Source: Mesotoga sp. UBA6090
GTDB lineage: Bacteria; Thermotogota; Thermotogae; Petrotogales; Kosmotogaceae
NCBI RefSeq assembly: GCF_002435945.1
Contig: NZ_DIXC01000062.1
Location: forward strand, 1-16,706
DNA: 16,706 nt
Direction of reading: 5' to 3'
The translations under genes were made by a program, and so were the position numbers. Below are positions 1 to 7,976 of this stretch, one piece after another (the stretch's first letter is position 1; the number at the start of each line of letters is the position of its first letter). The notes beneath the pieces are model-generated. The model ran no database searches. It was not told the DNA's origin and was given only the letters and a program-made list of their open reading frames with translations.

Positions 1-531
1 ATAAATCACAGATAGGTGAGGAGCAAGTGAAACTCAGCTGGGACAGAAGCACAGATGCAGACGGAGACGCCGTGCAATACCAGGTTTACTTCGGAGAAGG
101 TAAACTGACACTCGTGAGTACACAGAGCGGCACTCAATATACTCCGACAGGAATAGATAGGGGAAAGGAATACACCTGGAAAGTAGTAGCCATAGATTCA
201 CTGGGAGCGAAGAGTGAAAGTCCTGTTTACACGTTCAAAACCAAGCCGAACAGTTCTCCGACAGTACCAAAGCTAACCTTCCCAACAGATAAATCACAGA
301 TAGGTGAGGAGCAGGTGAAACTCAGCTGGGACAGAAGCACAGATGCAGACGGAGACGCCGTGCAATACCAGGTTTACTTCGGAGAGGGTAAACTGACACT
401 CCTGAGTACACAGAGCGGCACTCAATACACTCCGACAGGAATAGATAGGGGAAAGGAATACACCTGGAAAGTAGTGGCCATAGACTCGCTGGGAGCGAAG
501 AGCGAGAGTCCTGTCTACACATTCAAAACGA
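1..531 (+). repeat. Two near-identical tandem 288-bp FN3-coding repeats
   Basis: The segment at 1-243 recurs at about 289-531 with a period of 288 bp (96 codons). I count about a dozen base differences. Nearly all are at third codon positions; the clearest amino-acid change is Val to Leu in the LTL(V/L)STQSG stretch. The first copy is cut by the window edge, so the array may continue upstream. Confidence 0.9.
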
Positions 532-1205
532 TACTTAACAGACCACCTGAAAAGCCAAATCTTACAGCCCCTTACAACAAAACAACGGTAGATTATAAGA
601 CGGTTACCCTCATCTGGAATTGCAACGATCCCGACAAAGACACCCTGGAATACGAACTCCAGTACTGGAAAAAGGGGAGCATTGCGAAGAAATCAACCAC
701 AACGACAACGCAGTACACAATAAGAAATTTGCAACCGGCCAGCACATACGAATGGAAAGTGATAGCCACAGACACATACGGAGCGAAAACGGAAAGCAAT
801 ATCCAGGCCTTCAATACCGTTGAAAACAGATCGCCCAGCAGACCTGGAATAATAAGCCCCTCAAATGAAGAAAAGAACGTTGACCCCAAAGAAGTGAAAC
901 TGAGATGGAACTGCAGCGATCCAGATGGAGACCCGTTGAAATATGACGTCTACTTCGGTACCTCCAGGGATAAGTTGAACCTAATAAAATCGAACATAAC
1001 AGCGAATGAAGCAGATCCGGGAACTCTAAAAGAAGAGACTACTTACTACTGGAAAGTAACAGCGAATGACGGGAATGACAACACCGTAGAAAGTGAAATC
1101 TGGGAGTTCAAGACGAAGCCGAAAGTAGATCCAGTTCTCTTGATTGCGTTGGGTGTAGGAGCAGTAGGAATAATTATCTTCGCGATATGGTATCTGGGGA
1201 TATAA
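1..1205 (+). CDS. FN3-repeat surface protein with C-terminal membrane anchor (5' end outside window)
   Basis: The reading frame is open from the first base, so the true start lies upstream. The GTG at 27 is inside a repeat and is not a start. Four fibronectin-III-like modules are visible, each with a W...D.DGD..Y.VYFG first half and a Y.WKV.A.D...A.S....F.T second half. Modules 1 and 2 are nearly identical; modules 3 and 4 are divergent. The protein ends in a hydrophobic segment (about VLLIALGVGAVGIIIFAIWY) and two or three polar residues, so it is probably anchored in a membrane by its C-terminus with the repeats exposed outside. FN3 modules usually act as spacers or in adhesion and carbohydrate contact; the specific ligand is unknown. 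The next gene starts 12 bases downstream, which suggests one operon. Confidence 0.85.
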   Translation, partial: KSQIGEEQVKLSWDRSTDADGDAVQYQVYFGEGKLTLVSTQSGTQYTPTGIDRGKEYTWKVVAIDSLGAKSESPVYTFKTKPNSSPTVPKLTFPTDKSQIGEEQVKLSWDRSTDADGDAVQYQVYFGEGKLTLLSTQSGTQYTPTGIDRGKEYTWKVVAIDSLGAKSESPVYTFKTILNRPPEKPNLTAPYNKTTVDYKTVTLIWNCNDPDKDTLEYELQYWKKGSIAKKSTTTTTQYTIRNLQPASTYEWKVIATDTYGAKTESNIQAFNTVENRSPSRPGIISPSNEEKNVDPKEVKLRWNCSDPDGDPLKYDVYFGTSRDKLNLIKSNITANEADPGTLKEETTYYWKVTANDGNDNTVESEIWEFKTKPKVDPVLLIALGVGAVGIIIFAIWYLGI

Positions 1206-1217
1206 GGAGTGAGGGCG

Positions 1218-3254
1218 ATGAGAATTAAGAGGACAATGATAATATTGATTGCGTTAGTGATAATAATTCTTATAAGTGCTTGCCCTATGATAAACAGACC
1301 TCCCAGAGAGCCGAAACTGGTTTTTCCTACTAATGGATCCGAAGTGCAGAGTATCCCATTGATACTTCAGTGGAGCTGTGAAGAGCCGGACGGTGACTAC
1401 CCAATTAGTTACGACATCTATCTAGGGAAAAACGCGAATCCTTCCACTATAATACAGAGCAAATTCAAGTCTAGCGGCTCTACAATAAGCTACACGGTGA
1501 ACTCACTGGAGAGTGGAGAGACATACTATTGGAGAGTAATAGCATACGACAATAAGGGAAGTTCTAGAAACGGTGCTGTATGGAGCTTCAAGACAAAAGA
1601 AAACAGGAACCCTGCGGAACCACACAATCCAGGTCCTGCAAACAACGCGACGAACCAGCCCTTAACACTTACACTATCCTGGGGATGCAGTGATCCAGAT
1701 GGAGACTCTCTAACATACGATGTTTACTATGGAACTAGCAGCAACCCGACAGTGAAGGTATCCTCTGGCCAGAGTGGGAAGACTCTGAGCAGAAGCAACC
1801 TTTCACAAAATACAGCTTACTACTGGAAAGTGGTAGCTAAGGACAACAAAGGTGGAGTGACTGAAGGACCTGTGTGGAAGTTCACTACAAAAGGAAACAG
1901 TAACCCAGTACAACCATCTAGTCCAAGCCCTGCAAACAACGCTACTAACCAGCCCTTAACACTTACATTGTCCTGGGAATGCAGTGATCCAGACGGAGAC
2001 TCTCTAACATACGATGTTTACTTTGGAACTAGCAGCAACCCGACAGTGAAGGTATCCTCTGGCCAGAGTGGAAAGACTCTGAGCAGAAGCAACCTTTCAC
2101 ACAATACAACCTACTACTGGAAAGTAGTGGCTAAGGACAACAAAGGTGGAGTGACTGAAGGACCTGTGTGGAGGTTCACAACACAGAGCAACAGATCACC
2201 TAATGTACCATCCAATCCAAGCCCTGCAAACAACGCTACTAACCAGCCTGTGACACTTACATTGTCCTGGGAATGCAGTGACCCTGAGGGAGATCCACTG
2301 ACCTACGACATCTATTTCAGCACAAACAGCAACCCGGCGACAAAAGTATCCTCTGGCCAGAGTGGAAAGACTCTGAGCAGAAGCAACCTTTCATACAATA
2401 CAGCTTACTACTGGAAAGTGGTAGCTAAGGACAACAAAGGTGGAGTGACTGAAGGACCTGTGTGGAGGTTCACAACATTAGCAGTTCCAGAAATGGTCCT
2501 TGTCGAGGGTGGCACGTTTATGATGGGAGATGAATTTGGGGATCTAGGGTTCCACTGCAGACCAGTTCACGAGGTAACTCTCGCATACGACTTCGAGATA
2601 GGAAAGTACGAAGTAACGTTTGACCAGTATGACACTTTCTGTGAGGCTACGGGCAGGAGCAAACCCGGCGATAGCGGGTGGGGAAGGGGACGGAGACCTG
2701 TAATCTACGTGAGCTGGTGGGAAGCAATAGCCTACTGCAACTGGTTGAGCCAAAAAGAAGGTCTTCCCGTTGCATATAGACTAGAGGGAGAAGTCAACGA
2801 AGGACAATTACTTGATTCAAGCGGCAATTTGACAACAGATATAACTAAGGTAGTTGGGTACCGTCTGCCGACAGAGGCCGAATGGGAATACGCGGCTCGT
2901 GGTGGTAACAATAGCAAGGGATACAAGTATTCTGGTAGTGATAATGTTGGTGACGTCGCCTGGTACACTTCAAACTCGGGGAGCAAGACACAAGAAGTGG
3001 GGAAGAAGGCGCCTAACGAGTTGGGGATCTACGATATGTCTGGAAACGTATGGGAATTGTGCAGTGACAGGTATGAAAACTACTCAAGTTCAGCGCAGAC
3101 AAATCCCTACAATTACAGCGGTTCGGGCCGGGTGTTTCGTGGTGGTGGCTGGGGCAGCGACGTGGTGGGCACACGTTTGGTTTTCCGTGCCGGTATCGAC
3201 CGCACTGGCGCGGACAACGAGATGGGGTTCCGGATTGCAAGGACGGTGCCTTAG
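1218..3254 (+). CDS. FN3-repeat lipoprotein with C-terminal FGE-sulfatase (SUMF1-like, C-type-lectin fold) domain; candidate DGR target
   Basis: I chose ATG 1218 because AAGGAG at 1204-1209 lies 8 bases upstream; a GTG at 1209 overlaps that ribosome site. The 678-residue product starts with a basic, hydrophobic signal ending in ILISAC (Cys22), a lipobox. Four FN3-like modules follow (about 28-422). Modules 2-4 are nearly identical at DNA level. From about 425 there is an FGE-sulfatase domain (MVLVEGGTFMMGDE, YEVTFDQYDTFC, RPVIYVSWWEAIAYCNWLS, YRLPTEAEWEYAARGG, LGIYDMSGNVWELCSD, RVFRGGGWG, MGFRIART). True formylglycine-generating enzymes carry two catalytic Cys after the RGG motif; here that stretch (WGSDVVGTRLVFR) has none, so this is probably a binding domain, not an enzyme. 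The last ~45 codons are GC-rich and A-poor, as in a DGR variable region. Confidence 0.88.
   Translation: MRIKRTMIILIALVIIILISACPMINRPPREPKLVFPTNGSEVQSIPLILQWSCEEPDGDYPISYDIYLGKNANPSTIIQSKFKSSGSTISYTVNSLESGETYYWRVIAYDNKGSSRNGAVWSFKTKENRNPAEPHNPGPANNATNQPLTLTLSWGCSDPDGDSLTYDVYYGTSSNPTVKVSSGQSGKTLSRSNLSQNTAYYWKVVAKDNKGGVTEGPVWKFTTKGNSNPVQPSSPSPANNATNQPLTLTLSWECSDPDGDSLTYDVYFGTSSNPTVKVSSGQSGKTLSRSNLSHNTTYYWKVVAKDNKGGVTEGPVWRFTTQSNRSPNVPSNPSPANNATNQPVTLTLSWECSDPEGDPLTYDIYFSTNSNPATKVSSGQSGKTLSRSNLSYNTAYYWKVVAKDNKGGVTEGPVWRFTTLAVPEMVLVEGGTFMMGDEFGDLGFHCRPVHEVTLAYDFEIGKYEVTFDQYDTFCEATGRSKPGDSGWGRGRRPVIYVSWWEAIAYCNWLSQKEGLPVAYRLEGEVNEGQLLDSSGNLTTDITKVVGYRLPTEAEWEYAARGGNNSKGYKYSGSDNVGDVAWYTSNSGSKTQEVGKKAPNELGIYDMSGNVWELCSDRYENYSSSAQTNPYNYSGSGRVFRGGGWGSDVVGTRLVFRAGIDRTGADNEMGFRIARTVP
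1635..2490 (+). repeat. Three tandem 294-bp FN3-coding repeats
   Basis: The motif CCTGCAAACAACGC starts units at 1635, 1929 and 2223, an exact period of 294 bp (98 codons). Long blocks such as that around TCCTCTGGCCAGAGTGG are identical or almost so in all three. Such homogeneity suggests recent unit duplication or gene conversion and predicts copy-number variation between strains. Confidence 0.9.
3118..3254 (+). other. Candidate DGR variable region (VR) at the 3' end of the FGE-domain gene
   Basis: By hand count, 3121-3240 is about 64% GC (77/120) and only about 12% A (15/120; 4/60 in the first half), while the preceding 60 bases are about 45% GC. Many codons at the positions expected to vary end in C or T (AGC, GAC, GGC, GCC, GGT, ATC, GAC, ACT), as if derived from AAC/AAT codons by adenine-directed mutagenesis. 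The position, from RVFRGGGW to MGFRIA at the C-terminus of a C-type-lectin-fold domain, is the usual DGR VR site. No template repeat or retroelement reverse transcriptase is seen here, so this is inference. Confidence 0.45.
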
Positions 3255-3352
3255 GTTCTATGTTCTTCAGGACAATAATGCCATTTGATTTGCGAGGCGT
3301 TCTATATTGTGACATCTTTGGGGAAACTGGAACGAGTATAGGGAGGACAACT

Positions 3353-3457
3353 GTGAGAAGAGTCTTGTTTCTGCTGCTTCTGTTTACTTCAACTCTCTGT
3401 ATTGCATTGACGCTTATTATTGTCGAATTCGCGGGAGCAACCGTTACTTGCTACTAA
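3353..3457 (+). CDS. Small hydrophobic membrane or secreted peptide (34 aa)
   Basis: A GTG at 3353 is preceded by GGGAGG at 3341-3346 at good spacing and opens 34 codons. The peptide has a VRR start, a long hydrophobic stretch (VLFLLLLFTSTLCIALTLII) and a short tail ending GATVTCY. It could be a single-span membrane peptide or a short exported peptide. An in-frame upstream ATG at 3260 lacks a ribosome site. I do not recognise a family. It precedes the gene at 3489 in the same direction, so the two may be co-transcribed. The hydrophobic stretch could also be the remnant of a degraded secreted protein. Confidence 0.45.
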   Translation: MRRVLFLLLLFTSTLCIALTLIIVEFAGATVTCY

Positions 3458-3488
3458 TAATCTGGATCGAAGAACAGGAGGAGATCTG

Positions 3489-3995
3489 ATGGAGGATATT
3501 TGTGAGTGGGCTAGAGTACTTATTGCATCTGCTATAGGCGGTTTGTTTCCACTCTTAGGTGTAGTATTAACTGTGAAGAGCGAACGAAAAAGGATTGTAT
3601 TTCAATCCCTATATGCAGATAAGCAAATACTCTACTCCAAGATTGTAGAAAGACTTATGCAAATAAAAGAAATCCTATTTTCGACCAGCAGTAGAAGAAA
3701 GAGTTGTTATGAAGAAGAGCTTCCTGACTATCTGAAAGAACTAAAGACCCATTTAATAAAGTTAGAACTAATTGCTCCTAAAGAGATAATCACTTACACT
3801 AGACTTTTCATAAAATCAATTGATGAGCGAACTAGCCCTATAGTGCTAGGATTCTCCGAGGAGGAAAGAACTGAACAAAGAAAAAAGCGCAGAAATGAAC
3901 TACAAACTCTAGATGAAAACCTAAAAATGCAATGCGAAAAACTTGCAGAGCTCTTAAGAAAGGATCTTGGAGCGTCAAACAAAGTAGGACTTTGA
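3489..3995 (+). CDS. Hypothetical protein with N-terminal membrane segment and helical/coiled-coil domain
   Basis: ATG 3489 is chosen because AGGAGGAG at 3476-3483 precedes it; earlier in-frame starts have no such site. The 168-residue product has one hydrophobic segment near the N-terminus (about residues 8-29, VLIASAIGGLFPLLGVVLTV). A charged, Leu- and Lys/Glu-rich region follows that should be mostly helical (KIVERLMQIKEILF, LKELKTHLIKLELI, RRNELQTLDENLKMQCEKLA). The arrangement suggests a membrane-tethered helical protein with the bulk in the cytoplasm. No catalytic motif is recognised. The next gene starts only 18 bases after the stop, implying an operon. Confidence 0.7.
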   Translation: MEDICEWARVLIASAIGGLFPLLGVVLTVKSERKRIVFQSLYADKQILYSKIVERLMQIKEILFSTSSRRKSCYEEELPDYLKELKTHLIKLELIAPKEIITYTRLFIKSIDERTSPIVLGFSEEERTEQRKKRRNELQTLDENLKMQCEKLAELLRKDLGASNKVGL

Positions 3996-4013
3996 ATCAT
4001 AGGAGGTGAAGAG

Positions 4014-4511
4014 GTGAGAAGAGCAATCTTAATTGTTGTTGCTCTTGTAGTCATATCTGTGAATGCGGATGCTCTCATATATGCAACTACCGAACACGGC
4101 GAGAAGGTAGTTTTGTACGAAGATGGAACTTGGGAGCTGCTAGGAACCGAAATGCTAAGCGCCAAAGAAGCTCCTATCAAGGTTCTGAAAGCAGAACTTG
4201 AAGACGAATTTACTGTGAGTGTCAAAGTCAAGAATGTTTCGTACAAAACTATCAAAGCCTATCGGATGCGGTTTATTATGTTTGATGATTTTGGTACAGA
4301 ATTGTGGTTACCTTATTCTTCGTACATCAGTCAGAGCTTGAAAAACTTCGTTCGAAACGTTGAATATACTCACAAATGGGAACTCGATGTCAGACAGGCA
4401 ACGAGTTTCTATGCATACCCGATAGAGGTGGTCTTCGAAGACGGGACAAAGTGGCTACTCTCGTCAACAGAAGAAGAGAAAATCAAACAGAGTATAGATG
4501 CAATTCGTTGA
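4014..4511 (+). CDS. Secreted protein with TTE(H)G..V.LYEDGTW motif and C-terminal beta domain
   Basis: GTG 4014 follows AGGAGGTGA at 4001-4009. The 165-residue product begins with a signal peptide (RRAILIVVALVVISVNADA). A short motif follows (ATTEHGEKVVLYEDGTWEL) that occurs near the N-terminus of many small exported proteins. The remainder (IKVLKAELEDEFTVSVKVKN to the C-terminus) looks like one beta-sandwich. The gene at 8976 encodes a related design, with TTEGRVVLLKNNGTW after the signal peptide, so the two are probable distant paralogues. It probably acts outside the cytoplasmic membrane; its role is unknown. It sits 18 bases after the preceding gene. Confidence 0.75.
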   Translation: MRRAILIVVALVVISVNADALIYATTEHGEKVVLYEDGTWELLGTEMLSAKEAPIKVLKAELEDEFTVSVKVKNVSYKTIKAYRMRFIMFDDFGTELWLPYSSYISQSLKNFVRNVEYTHKWELDVRQATSFYAYPIEVVFEDGTKWLLSSTEEEKIKQSIDAIR

Positions 4512-4576
4512 TATGCACTCATAACATCGATTTCTTCGAAACTGATACCAAAAAGCACGCTAAAGGAGGTAGTTTT

Positions 4577-4984
4577 ATTGTTGACTTCAGACGGGTTGAA
4601 CCAATCTTCTGTGATTCTTGCGGGAAGAATCTTATGGAAGGCGTATCAGACTACTCGGCGCTGGTCGCTTGGAAGACAAGTGAAGATGGGACGGTAGTCG
4701 AAGATGTCTACTTTGCTTGCAAGGGCGATGAATGTGATCGTAAGATGAGTTCTGTTTATGGGCCTACAAGCTGGGAAGATGTCTCTGATCTCGCTATTCC
4801 GGCAGTATTCATCGACTGGATGTTGTCTATCATGACCAAACTTCATGATGGGCATACTTATTCAGACAAAGCATTTGAAAAGATTATTCTTCTTGCTGCA
4901 AACTTGTCGAACGTAGTAACTCGTGAGATGACAGAAGCGGAGGAGAAGAGGTTTAGGAATCTTCAGGAGATCAACAATTACTAG
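4577..4984 (+). CDS. Putative zinc-ribbon protein, probably using a non-standard ATT start
   Basis: The frame that ends at 4984 carries CDSCGK (Cys12 and Cys15, numbered from the ATT at 4577) and later CKGDEC (Cys48 and Cys53), a plausible four-Cys zinc site. A helical C-terminal half follows (about residues 66-135). A perfect AAAGGAGGT at 4562-4570 sits 7 bases before an in-frame ATT. No in-frame ATG, GTG or TTG lies nearby. The first in-frame ATG (the Met in KNLMEGVSD) would remove the CDSC half of the zinc site. The two TTG codons close to the ribosome site are in another frame. Either ATT is the start or there is a sequencing or real frameshift at the T-rich stretch. The family is not recognised. 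Confidence 0.55.
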   Translation: MVDFRRVEPIFCDSCGKNLMEGVSDYSALVAWKTSEDGTVVEDVYFACKGDECDRKMSSVYGPTSWEDVSDLAIPAVFIDWMLSIMTKLHDGHTYSDKAFEKIILLAANLSNVVTREMTEAEEKRFRNLQEINNY

Positions 4985-5084
4985 TAAGATCGGATCCAAA
5001 TAGATAACCGAAGAAAGAAATATACAATAGAAAAAAGACCCCAATACATTCAGAATGTTCCTCTGTGCGGAAAGGCTTCTGTTG

Positions 5085-5124
5085 AATTCTATCCTCCTCA
5101 ATAGAATTATTGCGGTGCTATAAT
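5085..5124 (+). promoter_or_regulatory. Extended -10 promoter with an upstream inverted repeat, for the propeller lipoprotein
   Basis: TGCTATAAT at 5116-5124 is an extended -10 element; no convincing -35 box is present. A perfect 8-bp inverted repeat (AATTCTAT at 5085-5092, ATAGAATT at 5101-5108) overlaps the -35 region and could be an operator. The next start codon is at 5203. Confidence 0.4.
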
Positions 5125-5202
5125 ATTTAGAGAATCAAATATGCAATAAGCTTCTCGCCTTCTTCTAGTCGACATTAAATTGACTGCTTGGGTGGTGGAA
5201 AT

Positions 5203-6888
5203 ATGAGAAAATTTGCATTTATCCTTTTAGTTATGACGTTCTTCTTACTGTTCACTTCATCTTGCATTCTGCCCAATATTCGTCCGTTAGTGGCCAAATC
5301 CGGGGGGTTGGAAGGAATCACAGGTCTTCCAAACAACACATTCACTTGGATAGGAACGGACACCGATGGCACTATCATAAAGTACGAATTTAGGAAGGAT
5401 GGAGGAATATGGGAGAGTTACGGCCTTGCCAACACTTATACTTGGAGCGGTTATTCAGAAGGGAGCCATACTTTTGAAGTGAAAGCCCAAGATAATATGG
5501 GGGCATACTCAAATACTGTTATATGGACTTTCGTCTACAGTACTCTTAATCAACCTCCCGTAGTGACTAAACTTGGGGGGTCTGAAGGTACTATTGATAA
5601 TTCAAATAACAGCTTCTCTTGGAGCGGGACCGACGATAGTGGTATTTCGAAATACGAATATCGGAAAGATGGAGGAGGATGGGTTAATTACGGATTGACT
5701 ACAAGCTACACTTGGTCCGGTTATTCAAAGGGAAATCATACCTTTGAAGTTAGAGCTCAGGACAATGAAGGTCTGTACTCTGCAGTTGTTTTCTGGGCGT
5801 TTTTCTATGAACCCCCGATGCCAACACCAGGAACACTTTTGTGGAAGTATAAGACTGATGGGTGGATATTTTCAAATCCCGCTATTGGTAATGGTGGAAC
5901 CGTTTATTTCGGTTCTGATGACGGTTATTTGTATGCTGTTGACTCATCAGGTGTTCTAAAATGGAAGCACAACATTGGAGGTGCCGTTCGTTCTAGCCCG
6001 TCAATTAGTTCTAGCGGGATCATATATCTTGGTAATACAAATGGCTATTTGTTTGCAATTGATAATACAGGAGCAGAGCTTTGGAAGTTTTTTGTCGGAG
6101 GCAGCATATACTCCAGTCCAGCAATAGGTGAGGATGGTTCAATATATGTAACCAGTTCAGGTGGCACCACTTCAAACGGTTATGTATTTGCCTTAAATTC
6201 AGACGGGACCAAGAGATGGTCTAGAGGTCCCTTTGGAATTTCTGAGTCTAGCCCTGCTATTGGTGCTGATTCGTCTATTCACTTTGGGGCTTATGATAAA
6301 GTGTATGCTCTAAATCCCAGTGGAACGACAAAGTGGAGCTTCACAGTGGGGTACATCTTTTCTCACTGGGTTGATTCTAGCCCCGCTATAAGCTCTTCAG
6401 GAAGAATTTATGTTGGTGCAGATCACGGTTATTTCTATTGTCTCTCTGGTTCTTCTGGTACAAAGCTGTGGGAAAATCACGTGGGAGGATATCTTGATTC
6501 TAGTCCAGTAATTGATTGCGATGATAACATCTACTTTGGTTCCGGAGATGAACGTCTTTACTGTTTGAATCCTTCAGGTTCCGTGAAGTGGAGCTTCAAT
6601 ACTTACGATTCGATTGAGTCAACTCCCGCCCTGGGTTCAGATGGGACAATTATCTTCGGCTGTCACGACGGCCGCGTCTATGCCTTAAACAGCGATGGTA
6701 GCCTGAAGTGGGATTACGTTACTGGAGGAAGAGTTTATTCTAGTCCTGCTATTGGAGATGATGGGACCATCTATATAGGAAGCAACGACGGATATCTGTA
6801 TGCCATAAGTGATGACAACGGCGGGCTGATGAATGCAGCTACCTGGCCGAAGTTTCAGAAGGATAATTCCAATTCTGGAAGAAAATGA
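5203..6888 (+). CDS. Lipoprotein with two Ig/FN3-like modules and an eight-repeat PQQ-like beta-propeller
   Basis: ATG 5203 begins a basic, hydrophobic signal (MRKFAFILLVMTFFLLF) ending TSSC (Cys21), a relaxed lipobox; an in-frame TTG at 5188 is less likely. Two related modules of about 75 residues follow, each with KYE(F/Y)RKDGG...Y.WSGYS.G.HTFEV.AQDN. From about residue 210 there are eight repeats of the type W....GG...SSPAI...G.IY.GS.DGYLYA(L/I)...G, the pattern of PQQ/BamB-like propellers. The end, AATWPKFQKDNSNSGRK, resembles the WPxFxxDxxxTG strand that closes many such propellers. These are generally non-enzymatic surface scaffolds; no PQQ enzyme residues are evident. The product has 561 residues. 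Confidence 0.85.
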   Translation: MRKFAFILLVMTFFLLFTSSCILPNIRPLVAKSGGLEGITGLPNNTFTWIGTDTDGTIIKYEFRKDGGIWESYGLANTYTWSGYSEGSHTFEVKAQDNMGAYSNTVIWTFVYSTLNQPPVVTKLGGSEGTIDNSNNSFSWSGTDDSGISKYEYRKDGGGWVNYGLTTSYTWSGYSKGNHTFEVRAQDNEGLYSAVVFWAFFYEPPMPTPGTLLWKYKTDGWIFSNPAIGNGGTVYFGSDDGYLYAVDSSGVLKWKHNIGGAVRSSPSISSSGIIYLGNTNGYLFAIDNTGAELWKFFVGGSIYSSPAIGEDGSIYVTSSGGTTSNGYVFALNSDGTKRWSRGPFGISESSPAIGADSSIHFGAYDKVYALNPSGTTKWSFTVGYIFSHWVDSSPAISSSGRIYVGADHGYFYCLSGSSGTKLWENHVGGYLDSSPVIDCDDNIYFGSGDERLYCLNPSGSVKWSFNTYDSIESTPALGSDGTIIFGCHDGRVYALNSDGSLKWDYVTGGRVYSSPAIGDDGTIYIGSNDGYLYAISDDNGGLMNAATWPKFQKDNSNSGRK

Positions 6889-7105
6889 GTTCTTTTCCTC
6901 TGCTTAGAAAAACAATTCAGAGCGATGCAATTGACTCCAAAAAGAATTAGCTGGCCTTCTCTCGATTTGTTTATCGTCGATAGTAGCGCAATACTCTTTT
7001 ATGAAATTCAACTAGTTATATAAGCTTTTGAACGCTTGTCCAGTAATTATTCGCTTTTCTACTCCTGCAGATTGTTGTTTTCTTAGTCTTAACAAATAAG
7101 AGAAA

Positions 7106-7927
7106 TTACTTAATGGTTATTATTATTCCACTTTCACTTTTTTCGACCAATGGAATCTCAAAAACGGGCGATACGTACATACCTAGACTTTGAGAAGCAT
7201 AAGAACCAAACACGACGTTGTCTGCAGAAAAGCGCACCTTCAATGTACCGGTCGACTCGATATTAGGTGTTCGTTCCGTTATTGAAAAAGATATAAAATC
7301 ATCTTCGTATGATTGCGAAAAGATCTTCTTGTAATAATAAGAGTCAGATATTGGTTCTCCATATTCATCAAATGCTTTCCAGATGATTTGGGAACCTGAA
7401 ACAGTGAACTCATCAGCAAGTCGAGTAACTTTGGCAGAGAAATCATATATCGTATCCTTCTTCACTTGTTCGGGAAAAAGAATGGTGTGCCAGAGAACTT
7501 CCTGCAAAACCACAACTGCTTCTGAAAATTGGTTCTCGAAAACTTGCACAGCGTCAGATATTCCGCCGGCAAATATAATTCCATCACTAGTTACTCCAAC
7601 AGTCTGCAGGAAAGGATCTTTTCCAGTAGCTAAAACTGCCACCCTGTAGTTACCCACTCCAATGTCGATCTCTACACTCTTAGTTTCACCGGGATTCCCT
7701 TCTATTGACACTGTTTTTGGTGCTACGGAAGGATTATCAATATCCCCAATAAAAATTGAAAACCCAGTTGTCCCTTCAGGTATTACATTAGTTTTATAGC
7801 TGTCACTATCAGGAAAAGTGACAGTAAGCGCGATAATTCCCATTGGTTCTTCATAAGAAACACAAGAGGTAATAAGTACAAGGATAACGAAGACAGAAGA
7901 TAAGAAAAACTTGATTTGAGCTTTCAT
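7106..7927 (-). CDS. Putative lipoprotein, unrecognised family
   Basis: The 273-residue product begins with a signal peptide (MKAQIKFFLSSVFVILVL) ending ITSC (Cys22), a good lipobox, so it is likely anchored to a membrane outside the cytoplasm. The rest is rich in beta-forming residues (IIALTVTFPDSDSYKTN, VEIDIGVGNYRVAVLATG) and resembles the small Ig-like lipoproteins common in this phylum, but I recognise no named family. AAGGGGGG just before the ATG can serve as the ribosome site. It is convergent with the propeller lipoprotein gene. The 217 bases between them (6889-7105) hold no gene or clear terminator that I can see. Confidence 0.75.
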   Translation of the reverse strand: MKAQIKFFLSSVFVILVLITSCVSYEEPMGIIALTVTFPDSDSYKTNVIPEGTTGFSIFIGDIDNPSVAPKTVSIEGNPGETKSVEIDIGVGNYRVAVLATGKDPFLQTVGVTSDGIIFAGGISDAVQVFENQFSEAVVVLQEVLWHTILFPEQVKKDTIYDFSAKVTRLADEFTVSGSQIIWKAFDEYGEPISDSYYYKKIFSQSYEDDFISFSITERTPNIESTGTLKVRFSADNVVFGSYASQSLGMYVSPVFEIPLVEKSESGIIITIK

Positions 7928-7947
7928 AAGAGCCCCCCTTTTTCTGA

Positions 7948-7976
7948 TTTAAAACCCGAATTTCACTTTTTATCAA
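7948..7976 (-). promoter_or_regulatory. Sigma-70-type promoter for the minus-strand lipoprotein gene
   Basis: On the minus strand TTGATA (7976-7971) and TTTAAA (7953-7948) are separated by 17 bases. This would give a very short leader of about 14 bases before the ATG at 7927. The -35 box matches the consensus at 5 of 6 positions and the -10 box at 4 of 6. Confidence 0.45.

Noticed and set aside
1..2490. Tandem repeats considered as a CRISPR array
   Set aside because: The units are ~290 bp and fully protein-coding, with no short repeat-spacer pattern.
1218..3254. Functional formylglycine-generating enzyme or sulfatase activator
   Set aside because: The two catalytic cysteines after the RGG motif are absent.
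2854..3288. Long open frame in another phase over the FGE domain, and matching minus-strand frames
   Set aside because: They are shadows of the clearly conserved FGE-domain frame, with no ribosome site or recognisable domains.
3489..3995. Helical protein downstream of the candidate variable region considered as a DGR accessory (Avd) protein
   Set aside because: It has an N-terminal membrane segment and lacks the compact basic four-helix layout expected of Avd.
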